Origin: Bacteroidota bacterium | Lineage (GTDB): Bacteria; Bacteroidota; Bacteroidia; Cytophagales; Cyclobacteriaceae | DNA length: 5,463 bases | Assembly (NCBI GenBank): GCA_027297025.1 | Contig: JAPUIM010000054.1 | Span: 1-5,463, forward strand | Direction of reading: 5' to 3' | Shown: piece by piece, positions 1 to 5,463 of the stretch | Layout of the letters: every line of letters starts with the position of its first letter | Numbering within the stretch: position 1 is the stretch's first letter | Translations under genes and position numbers: made by a program | The notes under the pieces: generated by a model | Told to the model about the DNA's origin: nothing | Databases searched by the model: none | What the model saw: only the letters and a program-made list of their open reading frames with translations

Positions 1-128
1 AAACCCAATTAATCTTAGCCCACGACCTTGGATTTTTGGACTCGAGGAATTTAAGCCCATTGCTGGAACAAGTTCATGAAATTCAAAAAATGATCATTGG
101 TCTTCAAAGTGTTATGAAACAATCTTAG
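1..128 (+). CDS. Four-helix-bundle protein (23S rRNA intervening-sequence type), C-terminal part only
   Basis: The open frame enters from the left edge (first full codon at position 3) and ends at TAG 126-128, leaving 41 residues. It reads TQLILAHDLGFLD, then an L-rich amphipathic helix (LSPLLEQVHEIQKMIIGL), and ends VMKQS. This is the usual tail of the small (about 115-130 residue) four-helix-bundle proteins named after ORFs in 23S rRNA intervening sequences: a 'TQL.LA..LG(Y/F)L' turn, then a last helix of the 'LL..v.EI.KMl.GL..S' type. In Bacteroidota these genes are commonly free-standing. Their biochemical role is not established; proposed roles are RNA binding or assembly of multimers. 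The start and about two thirds of the protein lie outside the window. It converges on the Rieske gene with a 24-nt gap and no clear terminator. The family call rests on the C-terminal pattern alone. Confidence 0.8.
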   Translation, partial: TQLILAHDLGFLDSRNLSPLLEQVHEIQKMIIGLQSVMKQS

Positions 129-152
129 TACTTTCTATTAATGACTTTGTAC

Positions 153-482
153 TTAATGTTCCTGCACTCCTAAATACAGCCCATCTTCCCTTAGTTCTAT
201 TTTATGAAGCCTGCCGGGAGCGGTTCGATCTTTACATTCTGTTCCGGTGGTCAAACTAAACCGGTGGTTGTGCCAGGGGCAGACTATCTCGTTGAGGTAA
301 TTGGTGGTTCCTTTGGTGAGAGATTCACCCATATGAGGACAGGCATCGTCGATGGCAAAAAATCCCTGATGGGTATGTGCAAGGCAAATGCGTTGATCCC
401 GAGCTATCAATAATTGGGTCTTTCCTAAGGGCACTTTGGTTTTTGCCTCCGATAAATTATTAAATATCTTATACCATTTCAT
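153..482 (-). CDS. Small Rieske-type [2Fe-2S] ferredoxin-like protein
   Basis: This 109-residue protein is a single Rieske domain. It contains both cluster-binding boxes: C48-P-H50 and, after a 17-residue spacer, C68-P-W-H71. Two Cys and two His would hold one [2Fe-2S] cluster. There is no signal peptide, Tat motif or membrane anchor, so it should be cytoplasmic. The first box is CPH rather than the CTH.GC form of bc1/b6f Rieske proteins, and the extra disulfide cysteines of those proteins are missing. This places it with the ferredoxin/NirD-like and dioxygenase-ferredoxin types, which pass electrons to or within an oxygenase or reductase. No such partner gene is visible, so its electron acceptor is unknown. 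Two further cysteines, C33 and C83, lie outside the boxes. The ATG is 9 nt after the stop of the TapB-like gene, with no good Shine-Dalgarno sequence, which suggests co-transcription and perhaps coupled translation. Length and domain are complete; the specific function is not assignable. Confidence 0.93.
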   Translation of the reverse strand: MKWYKIFNNLSEAKTKVPLGKTQLLIARDQRICLAHTHQGFFAIDDACPHMGESLTKGTTNYLNEIVCPWHNHRFSLTTGTECKDRTAPGRLHKIELREDGLYLGVQEH

Positions 483-491
483 CCATTCACA

Positions 492-1184
492 TCAGTTGCT
501 GATGCTGGCGAGTTCACTGTACCCAGTTAGTTTGCCTTTCTTATTACAAGACTCTGACCTCACCATGCCCACTTCTTTAGCATACCATTCGGCAGCGCTA
601 CCCCTAAAAGTCATTAACATCTTGGTTTCAATGTCGTAGGTGATTTTCATGCATTCAAAAGTGCCGGCTTCGGTAGTGATTTCCTCAATGGCTTCTACCT
701 TGCGATTGCTGATGGTAGTAGTAATCCTCATTACCTCACTGATATTTATGGTGACCCTGCCATCTTTTAGATCCTGTCCAGGTGAAGCGTCCGCGGGTAT
801 ATCCAGAAAATCTCCATCCACCGTGGTATTCATGCCGGCACCGGCCATTTGGTCCATGGAAAGTCCACCGGTCATTTTAAACTCAAACTGTCCATCCACA
901 CACCTTACCTGGTATTCCAAGTTGGTCAGTTCCTCATCCTTTTTATCAAAAATTTTAGACGCTACCGAAACTTGCAAATTGTCCCCACTTTCATCTTTGC
1001 TCAACACTTTATGTTCGGCTTTGCCTTGGTATTTTCCCTTGCTATTGTAATTCTTAATCACAAACTCCGCTCCCTCTCGCATGGGAAAATAAGCGGTGCA
1101 ATCCCCCAAGAACTTTTTTTCTTTGGGAATACCAATAGCCAAGAATAGGAATAGGCCAAAAACAAGTATTATGAATTTTTTCAT
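492..1184 (-). CDS. Secreted TapB/DUF3108-like protein of unknown function
   Basis: This 230-residue protein begins MKKF followed by a hydrophobic stretch (residues 4-18), a typical Sec signal sequence. No proper lipobox is present: C29 sits in FLGDC, 11 residues past the hydrophobic core. The mature part should be periplasmic or exported and is predicted to be rich in beta strands. It follows a pattern I associate with Bacteroidota proteins annotated as TapB family or DUF3108-like: 'C.AYFPM.EG.EF..KNY..KGK..G' near the N-terminus (29-54), 'NRKVEA.EEITT.AGTFEC.KI.YD.ET' (160-187) and 'EWYA..VGMVRSES.NKKGKL.GY.EL' (199-225). Four cysteines (C29, C95, C178, C213) could form two disulfides. The molecular function of the family is unknown to me. 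It lies 26 nt downstream of mfd and 9 nt upstream of the Rieske gene on the same strand. The start is chosen because it gives a complete signal peptide; no Shine-Dalgarno sequence precedes it. The family name is recalled from the sequence pattern and was not searched. Confidence 0.78.
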   Translation of the reverse strand: MKKFIILVFGLFLFLAIGIPKEKKFLGDCTAYFPMREGAEFVIKNYNSKGKYQGKAEHKVLSKDESGDNLQVSVASKIFDKKDEELTNLEYQVRCVDGQFEFKMTGGLSMDQMAGAGMNTTVDGDFLDIPADASPGQDLKDGRVTINISEVMRITTTISNRKVEAIEEITTEAGTFECMKITYDIETKMLMTFRGSAAEWYAKEVGMVRSESCNKKGKLTGYSELASISN

Positions 1185-1205
1185 ATTGATAAAGGTTGGT
1201 TTTTA

Positions 1206-1213
1206 CAAATTTA
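1206..1213 (-). promoter_or_regulatory. Possible internal -7 promoter box before the TapB-like gene
   Basis: On the minus strand these bases read TAAATTTG, a match to the Bacteroidota -7 consensus TAnnTTTG. The box overlaps the mfd stop codon: its first three bases are the TAA. It would place a transcription start a few bases downstream and give a leader of roughly 15 nt for the TapB-like gene. No TTG is present at the -33 position (about 17-22 nt upstream), where only T-rich sequence is found. In AT-rich DNA this match could be chance. If real, it would let the two small genes be expressed independently of mfd. Confidence 0.27.
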
Positions 1214-4200
1214 ATACTTTGAAGATAAGGTAAAAGTCCCTTCACCCATACCAGCCAGTAAGTTCATAGCTTCCTCAACCGTCTCTACCTCTTGTATGGT
1301 AAGTACCAGCCGGTTTTTAACTTCTCTCATTCTACACCGGTGGGGATGCTTTTGCACAAACTGAAGGACCTGACCAAATATTTCCGAATTGTAATATTCA
1401 GCTCTATCAGAGGATACCAGATGACATTTCATGTTTTGGTTTTTGAGCATTAACCTTTCAAATCCCAGGTTTTTGGCCAACCATCTGAGCCTTACCGTTT
1501 GGGCAAGGTCCATCACTTCAGCTGGTATAGGCCCAAACCTATCTTTGAGAGTATCCATAAATTGATTGAGGGCCTCCTGATCCTCCAGATTATCAAATTG
1601 AGTGTAAAGACTGAGCCTTTCGGAAATATTGGACACATAACTTTCGGGTATTAGGATCTCCATATCGGTTTCAATAACACAATCCCGCACCAACGTTTTA
1701 ACTTGTTGATATAGATCTGTTTTAAACAGATTTTTGAATTCATCTTCCTTGAGTTCCAGAATAGCTTCGTCTAAAATCTTGTGGTACATTTCAAAACCCA
1801 AATCATTGATAAACCCACTCTGTTCACCACCCAATAGGTTTCCAGCACCCCTAATGTCCAGATCGCGCATGGCCACCTTAAATCCATCACCTAATTCAGA
1901 GAATTCCTCAAGGGTGTTTAATCTTTTACGTGCTTCTGCTGAAAGTCCAATGGTTGGAGGAGATAACAAATAGCAGAAGGCTTTTTTGTTGGATCGACCC
2001 ACCCGACCGCGCATCTGATGGAGGTCTGATAAGCCAAACATGTGGGCATGATTGATGATCATAGTATTGGCATTAGGGATATCCAAGCCCGACTCCACAA
2101 TGTTAGTAGAAACCAAAATGTCATATTCTCCTTCAATAAATTTCATCATGGACTTTTCAAGTTTGGAGCCTCCCATCTGTCCGTGGGCCACACCAATCTT
2201 GGCGTCGGGGACCAGATTGTGGACGATATTGGCTATCTCATCAATGTCTTTGATACGGTTGTGAATAAAAAATACTTGTCCGCCTCGTTGAAGTTCCAAT
2301 CTGATGGCGTCTCGAATGATCTCCTGGTTAAAGGTATGAATTTCGGTAGTCACTGGTTGGCGGTTGGGGGGAGGGGTGGAGATGATACTTAAATCACGAG
2401 CGCCCAATAAAGAAAAGTGAAGGGTTCTGGGAATAGGTGTAGCGGTTAAGGTCATGGAATCAACTTCAAATTTTAATTCCTTTAACTTTTCTTTGGCAGC
2501 AACCCCAAACTTCTGTTCCTCATCGATAACCAGGAGTCCCAGATTTTTGAATTGGACATCCTTGTTGAGTAAACGATGTGTGCCGATAAGTATGTCCACC
2601 TTACCACGGGCTAGTTTCTCCAGTGTAAGTTTAATTTGCTTGGAGGACTTAAAGCGACTGATGTACTCTATATCCACAGGAAAATCACTTAATCTTTCGC
2701 TAAAAGTACGATGATGCTGCATCGCCAGGATGGTGGTGGGCACCAAAATGGCCACTTGCCTCCCGTCCAGGACTGCTTTAAAGGCGGCACGGATGGCAAT
2801 TTCCGTTTTGCCGAATCCTACATCACCACAAACCAACCGATCCATGGGATGAGGCTGTTCCATATCTTTCTTCACATCGGAAATAGCGGAGGCCTGATCG
2901 GGTGTGTCCTCATAAATAAATGAAGATTCCAATTCCGCCTGTAGGTAATTATCAGGGGAGAATGCAAATCCAGGTGCGGCTTTCCGCTTGGCATATAGCC
3001 CAATCAGGTCAATAGCGATTTCTTTAACTTTTTTCTTGACCCTTTTTTTCTTTTGCTCCCATTCTTGGGAACCTAGCTTATTTATGGAGGGAGGAATTCC
3101 TTCCTTGCCACTGTATTTTGAAATTTTATGGAGAGCATGAACATTGAGATACAATAGATCGTCGTCTTTATAGATAATCCGCAAGACCTCCTGGTCTCTT
3201 CCTTTGACTTCAATTTTATCCAATCCGGCGAACCTACCTACTCCATAATCAATGTGGACCACATAATCGCCAGGATTTATGGTTTTTAGTTCTTTTAAAG
3301 TCAGTGCTTTTGATTGGGTATACTTGGCGCTCCCTTTATAGCGATGAAACCGGTCAAAAATCTGATGATCAGTATAAATGGCCAGATTCAGATTTTGATC
3401 AATAAATCCCTGGTGTAGACTAACCGGAAGGGATTGGAAACTAATGTCCGGGTCGATCTCATCAAAAATTGTCCTTAGCCGCTCTATCTGTCTCTCGGAA
3501 TCAGAGGTAATGATATTTTGACGGTGTTGGATTTGTCCTTGATGTAATTCTTTTGCCAGTATTTTAAAGTTTTTGTTGAAAGAAGGCTGAGGTTGTGCTT
3601 GATAATCGATTTTCATGTTGGCAGGAAGATAAAACTTATGGCCGAACTCGATGGCCACAAAACTTGAAACCTTTTTGAAAAAATGCTTCCCTGTTTCGAA
3701 TAGATCCTCCGGTTTATTTAATAGGGATCCCCCGATTTCAGTTTTGATCTTCTCGAAACTGTTGAAACATCTTTCAAAGTATTGATCCAGTAGATCTCTG
3801 GTATGGCCCAAATCTTTAAACCACAGGATGGTATCTGGGGGAAGAAAATCAAGAAATGATTGTCTTTTGTCTTCCCAAATCTTGGTTTGCACATTGGGAA
3901 CTAGATGGATCTGATCCCTCGGTTGTACGGACAACTGACTTATTGGCTCAAAAGTGCGTATGCTTTCAATCTCATTTCCCAACAATTCGACCCTGTAGGG
4001 TAATTTATGGGCAAACGAAAAAATATCAACAATACCCCCTCTAATTGCATACTGACCAGCTTCATAAACAAAATCGACATTTTCAAAATCGTAGGAATTG
4101 AGAAATTCCACGACCTTGGATAGATTTAATTGATCGCCCACTTTGGCGGTAAAAGTGTTTTTGCGCAGGGATCTTTTATTGATCACTTTTTCCGTCAATG

Positions 4201-4582
4201 CTTCCGGGTACGTAATAATTAAAGCGCCTTGAGTATTTTGTTGGTTGATCTCACTTAGTATTTCAGCTCTTTGTAAAACATTGGCGTTCTCAATTTCCTC
4301 AAATTGATAAGGTTTCTTGTAGGAAGAAGGAAATATCCTCACTTCGGTGTCTAACAGGTTTTGGACATCATTTTTAAAGTAGCCGACCTCTTCCTTGTCA
4401 TGCATGACAAACAAATGATTAATACGGTTGGATTTAAATAGGGTACTGGCTACAATAGCATCTAAACTCCCGGCCAGCCCCTTAATATGTAGGGTATATG
4501 GTTGTTCTTTCTTAACTTGACTAGCCAGGGTTTGGATTACTCCATCAGATTCGTATAGTTGTAATAGATCCTTGGTCCCCAT
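1211..4582 (-). CDS. mfd: Transcription-repair coupling factor Mfd (TRCF), ATP-dependent translocase
   Basis: This complete 1123-residue protein is close to the family length (E. coli Mfd is 1148). Mfd binds RNA polymerase stalled at DNA damage, pushes it off by ATP-driven translocation on double-stranded DNA, and recruits UvrA to start excision repair. Domains in order: a UvrB-like N-terminal module (about 1-230, with GQYAIRGGIVDIF at 176-188); a poorly conserved middle region; the CarD-like RNA-polymerase-interaction domain (about 430-525, PGDYVVHIDYGVGRFAGL at 437-454); a basic linker helix (509-520); the RecG-like motor with Walker A GDVGFGKT (586-593), GTHRLL (667-672), DEEQ box (687-690), TATPIPRTL (713-721), STNIVESGLDIPNA (825-838) and QMRGRVGR (856-863); the TRG translocation motif (RDLDIRGAGNLLGGEQSGF, 906-924); and the C-terminal TRCF/D7 domain (about 975-1080). 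No key motor residue is missing. The ATG fits the usual N-terminus (KDLLQLY). It is the first gene of the minus-strand run, behind a TAnnTTTG promoter box. Confidence 0.99.
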   Translation of the reverse strand: MGTKDLLQLYESDGVIQTLASQVKKEQPYTLHIKGLAGSLDAIVASTLFKSNRINHLFVMHDKEEVGYFKNDVQNLLDTEVRIFPSSYKKPYQFEEIENANVLQRAEILSEINQQNTQGALIITYPEALTEKVINKRSLRKNTFTAKVGDQLNLSKVVEFLNSYDFENVDFVYEAGQYAIRGGIVDIFSFAHKLPYRVELLGNEIESIRTFEPISQLSVQPRDQIHLVPNVQTKIWEDKRQSFLDFLPPDTILWFKDLGHTRDLLDQYFERCFNSFEKIKTEIGGSLLNKPEDLFETGKHFFKKVSSFVAIEFGHKFYLPANMKIDYQAQPQPSFNKNFKILAKELHQGQIQHRQNIITSDSERQIERLRTIFDEIDPDISFQSLPVSLHQGFIDQNLNLAIYTDHQIFDRFHRYKGSAKYTQSKALTLKELKTINPGDYVVHIDYGVGRFAGLDKIEVKGRDQEVLRIIYKDDDLLYLNVHALHKISKYSGKEGIPPSINKLGSQEWEQKKKRVKKKVKEIAIDLIGLYAKRKAAPGFAFSPDNYLQAELESSFIYEDTPDQASAISDVKKDMEQPHPMDRLVCGDVGFGKTEIAIRAAFKAVLDGRQVAILVPTTILAMQHHRTFSERLSDFPVDIEYISRFKSSKQIKLTLEKLARGKVDILIGTHRLLNKDVQFKNLGLLVIDEEQKFGVAAKEKLKELKFEVDSMTLTATPIPRTLHFSLLGARDLSIISTPPPNRQPVTTEIHTFNQEIIRDAIRLELQRGGQVFFIHNRIKDIDEIANIVHNLVPDAKIGVAHGQMGGSKLEKSMMKFIEGEYDILVSTNIVESGLDIPNANTMIINHAHMFGLSDLHQMRGRVGRSNKKAFCYLLSPPTIGLSAEARKRLNTLEEFSELGDGFKVAMRDLDIRGAGNLLGGEQSGFINDLGFEMYHKILDEAILELKEDEFKNLFKTDLYQQVKTLVRDCVIETDMEILIPESYVSNISERLSLYTQFDNLEDQEALNQFMDTLKDRFGPIPAEVMDLAQTVRLRWLAKNLGFERLMLKNQNMKCHLVSSDRAEYYNSEIFGQVLQFVQKHPHRCRMREVKNRLVLTIQEVETVEEAMNLLAGMGEGTFTLSSKY

Positions 4583-4596
4583 TTTTTTAATGGATG

Positions 4597-4604
4597 CAAA
4601 GGTA
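4597..4604 (-). promoter_or_regulatory. Probable -7 box of the mfd promoter (Bacteroidota type)
   Basis: On the minus strand the bases read TACCTTTG, an exact match to the TAnnTTTG element recognised by the primary sigma factor of Bacteroidota. It ends 14 nt upstream of the mfd ATG. Transcription starting a few bases downstream would leave a very short, A-rich leader of about 8-12 nt with no Shine-Dalgarno sequence. The matching -33 TTG is not at the expected distance; the nearest TTG is only 10 nt upstream of the box. The promoter would therefore be of the -7-dominated kind. Confidence 0.5.
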
Positions 4605-4713
4605 CTAATTAACCCAATTTAATAGGTTTCCTATATCCCAGTTTAACAGAGATCAAAAAAATTTGTGTTTATCAATATTAGTTGGTTTTTTTCTGTTATA
4701 CTTAATGTAGATT

Positions 4714-4717
4714 AGGA
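4714..4717 (+). promoter_or_regulatory. Shine-Dalgarno-like site for the oxidase-like gene
   Basis: AGGA lies 7 nt before the ATG at 4725. It is the only reasonable Shine-Dalgarno match in front of any complete gene in the window, and it supports this ATG as the start. The match is just four bases, so it is suggestive only. Confidence 0.4.
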
Positions 4718-4724
4718 TAAAAGC

Positions 4725-5357
4725 ATGCACCAGCAATGGAGAAATACTAAAACTGAAATCCAGGATAGCGCTTTCCTGAAGATTGAAAAACTTCATCCTT
4801 ACAAGATGATTTTATTCTTATCAATAGTGGGAAGCAGTCTGATATTCATGTTTATGGCTTTAGCTTTCTGGGCCAATTCTATTGATTCTGAAACTACCCA
4901 ACAGTTTGAGCTGCCCAAAATATTTACCTTGAGCACCATTATTTTGATCTTGTCCAGTTTTTCAATTTCAAAGGCCCTGCCATTTTTTCAGGCAGATAAT
5001 GCCCGTTCATTATTTTATTCTTTGTTGATCACCTTGGGGCTTGGCCTGTTTTTTGCCCTTTGTCAATTTATTGGATGGAAGCAGTTGGATGATTTGGGTA
5101 TTTATCCATCAGGCCATTCATCCAGAACTTATTTGTATATAATTTCCGGACTGCAGCTTATCCACTTGTTGGGCTGCTTGATCTTCTTGGTCATGGCATT
5201 GTCCATGGCTTGGCTGGCCAAGCAAGATCCGGTGAAAAACCTTATGATTGTGACCGATTCAAGAAATAAAATCAAATTGGAAATACTAACCATCTACTGG
5301 CACTTCTTGGATATTAGCTGGGTCATTTTGTTCTTGTTTTTCCTATTTGTTTTTTAA
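4725..5357 (+). CDS. Cytochrome c oxidase subunit III-like membrane protein (heme-copper oxidase subunit III/NorE group)
   Basis: This 210-residue protein has five predicted membrane helices (about 28-50, 65-88, 96-118, 135-165, 187-209), the layout of short bacterial subunit III proteins. Landmarks match the family: KIEKLHPYK before helix I, ELP...F.LST (62-71) and SS (77-78) entering and within helix II, LG..F...Q...W in helix III (Q114, W118), a helix IV signature SGLQLIHLLG (141-150), and the C-terminal YWHFLD..W (191-199) in helix V. Subunit III binds lipid and stabilises the catalytic subunit I of aa3/caa3 oxidases; it carries no redox centre. In helix IV, the first histidine of the usual GLHxxH is Gln (Q144), while H147 remains. 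No subunit I, II or IV gene adjoins it: mfd is divergent on one side and an unrelated minus-strand gene converges on the other. It could serve an oxidase encoded elsewhere, or be a NorE-like or orphan paralogue. Family membership is secure; the partner is not. Confidence 0.88.
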   Translation: MHQQWRNTKTEIQDSAFLKIEKLHPYKMILFLSIVGSSLIFMFMALAFWANSIDSETTQQFELPKIFTLSTIILILSSFSISKALPFFQADNARSLFYSLLITLGLGLFFALCQFIGWKQLDDLGIYPSGHSSRTYLYIISGLQLIHLLGCLIFLVMALSMAWLAKQDPVKNLMIVTDSRNKIKLEILTIYWHFLDISWVILFLFFLFVF

Positions 5358-5373
5358 ATATTCTCAACTTGAT

Positions 5374-5463
5374 TTACCGGGGCCGGTACTTCTCAATATA
5401 GTCGTTGATATATTCCTGTGCCTCATGGAAATAGAATGAAAACTCTTTTATCTTTTCAAAATA
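5374..5463 (-). CDS. C-terminal 29 residues of an unidentified protein
   Basis: An open frame enters from the right edge on the minus strand and ends at TAA (5376-5374). The 29 residues are rich in charged and aromatic side chains (FEKIKEFSFYFHEAQEYIND, then YIEKYRPR) and look like one or two amphipathic helices ending in a basic tail. The composition looks like real coding sequence, and no other frame here is as good. I do not recognise the family. It converges on the oxidase-like gene with 16 nt between the stop codons. The start and the bulk of the gene lie outside the window. Confidence 0.6.
   Translation of the reverse strand, partial: YFEKIKEFSFYFHEAQEYINDYIEKYRPR

Larger units (their letters stand above)
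4583..4724. other. Divergent intergenic region between mfd and the oxidase-like gene
   Basis: These 142 AT-rich bases separate two divergent starts and must hold promoters for both directions. The mfd side carries a clear -7 box (4597-4604). On the plus side I see only weak candidates: TTG at 4682-4684 and a TATACT-like element at 4697-4702, spaced only 12 nt apart, which fits neither the Bacteroidota nor the classical sigma-70 layout well. Homopolymer runs lie at 4655-4661 (A7) and 4686-4692 (T7). A short perfect inverted repeat, ATAGG-TTT-CCTAT, lies at 4622-4634. No small ORF or RNA gene is evident. Confidence 0.6.

Noticed and set aside
20..33. A 14-base match (CCACGACCTTGGAT) between the four-helix-bundle gene and mfd near 4108-4121
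   Set aside because: There are only two copies, both within unrelated coding sequence, with no flanking similarity and no sign of a mobile element. It is best explained as coincidence.
1..128. Possibility that the IVS-type protein marks an rRNA operon or an rRNA intervening sequence here
   Set aside because: No 23S or other rRNA sequence is visible next to it, and free-standing chromosomal copies of this gene family are common in Bacteroidota.
127..153. AGTAC...GTACT inverted repeat in the convergent gap between the four-helix-bundle and Rieske genes
   Set aside because: The stem is only 5 bp around a 17-nt loop, with no GC-rich core and no T-run, so it is too weak to call a terminator.
640..1148. 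Overlapping plus-strand frames (136 and 99 residues) opposite the TapB-like gene
   Set aside because: They are antisense to a gene with a good signal peptide and conserved motifs, and they overlap one another in different frames. Neither has a start context or a recognisable domain.
1054..1245. 63-residue minus-strand frame bridging the mfd end and the TapB-like start
   Set aside because: It overlaps both genes out of frame, and its residues correspond to a shifted reading of the signal-peptide region. There is no independent support for translation.
2042..2392. 116-residue open frame on the plus strand, antisense to the mfd helicase region
   Set aside because: It lies wholly inside the well-supported mfd gene on the other strand, resembles no protein family, and is the usual antisense shadow of a conserved gene. 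The same applies to plus-strand frames at 1734-1973, 2052-2264, 2454-2714, 2711-2923 and 3856-4044.
5375..5388. Near-palindrome TACCGG-GG-CCGGTA at the convergent gene ends, as a possible bidirectional terminator
   Set aside because: The loop would be only 2 nt, so the full stem cannot close, and no U-run follows on either strand. It overlaps the last codons and stop of the minus-strand gene, so it is more likely a coding coincidence.

Overview
The window looks like ordinary chromosomal DNA from a member of the Bacteroidota. The reasons are the AT-rich base composition, the Mfd sequence style, a secreted TapB/DUF3108-like protein of a type familiar from this phylum, a stand-alone four-helix-bundle (23S rRNA intervening-sequence type) protein, weak or absent Shine-Dalgarno sequences, and a Bacteroidota-type TAnnTTTG promoter box in front of mfd. 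I cannot resolve the class or genus.

Layout: (1) 1-128, plus strand, the last 41 codons of a four-helix-bundle/IVS protein. (2) A minus-strand run of three genes, read from right to left: mfd (4582-1211), a secreted TapB/DUF3108-like protein (1184-492) and a small cytoplasmic Rieske [2Fe-2S] protein (482-153). The gaps are 26 and 9 nt, so the three are probably co-transcribed. (3) A 142-nt AT-rich divergent intergenic region (4583-4724) that holds the mfd promoter. (4) 4725-5357, plus strand, a five-helix cytochrome c oxidase subunit III-like membrane protein with no other oxidase gene in view. (5) 5374-5463, minus strand, the last 29 codons of an unidentified protein, convergent with the oxidase-like gene.

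Functionally, mfd encodes the transcription-repair coupling factor, which removes stalled RNA polymerase and recruits UvrA. All of its helicase motifs and its RNA-polymerase-binding module are intact. The two genes behind it have no evident mechanistic link to repair, and I treat the grouping as positional. The oxidase-like protein belongs to aerobic respiration or to the broader subunit III/NorE group, but it stands apart from any catalytic subunit.

I found no RNA gene, mobile element, CRISPR array or clear intrinsic terminator. I see no convincing undescribed system. The points most worth a second look are the orphan subunit III protein with its altered helix-IV signature, the TGA-separated same-frame junction between the TapB-like and Rieske genes, and the paired motifs at the two ends of the TapB-like protein.
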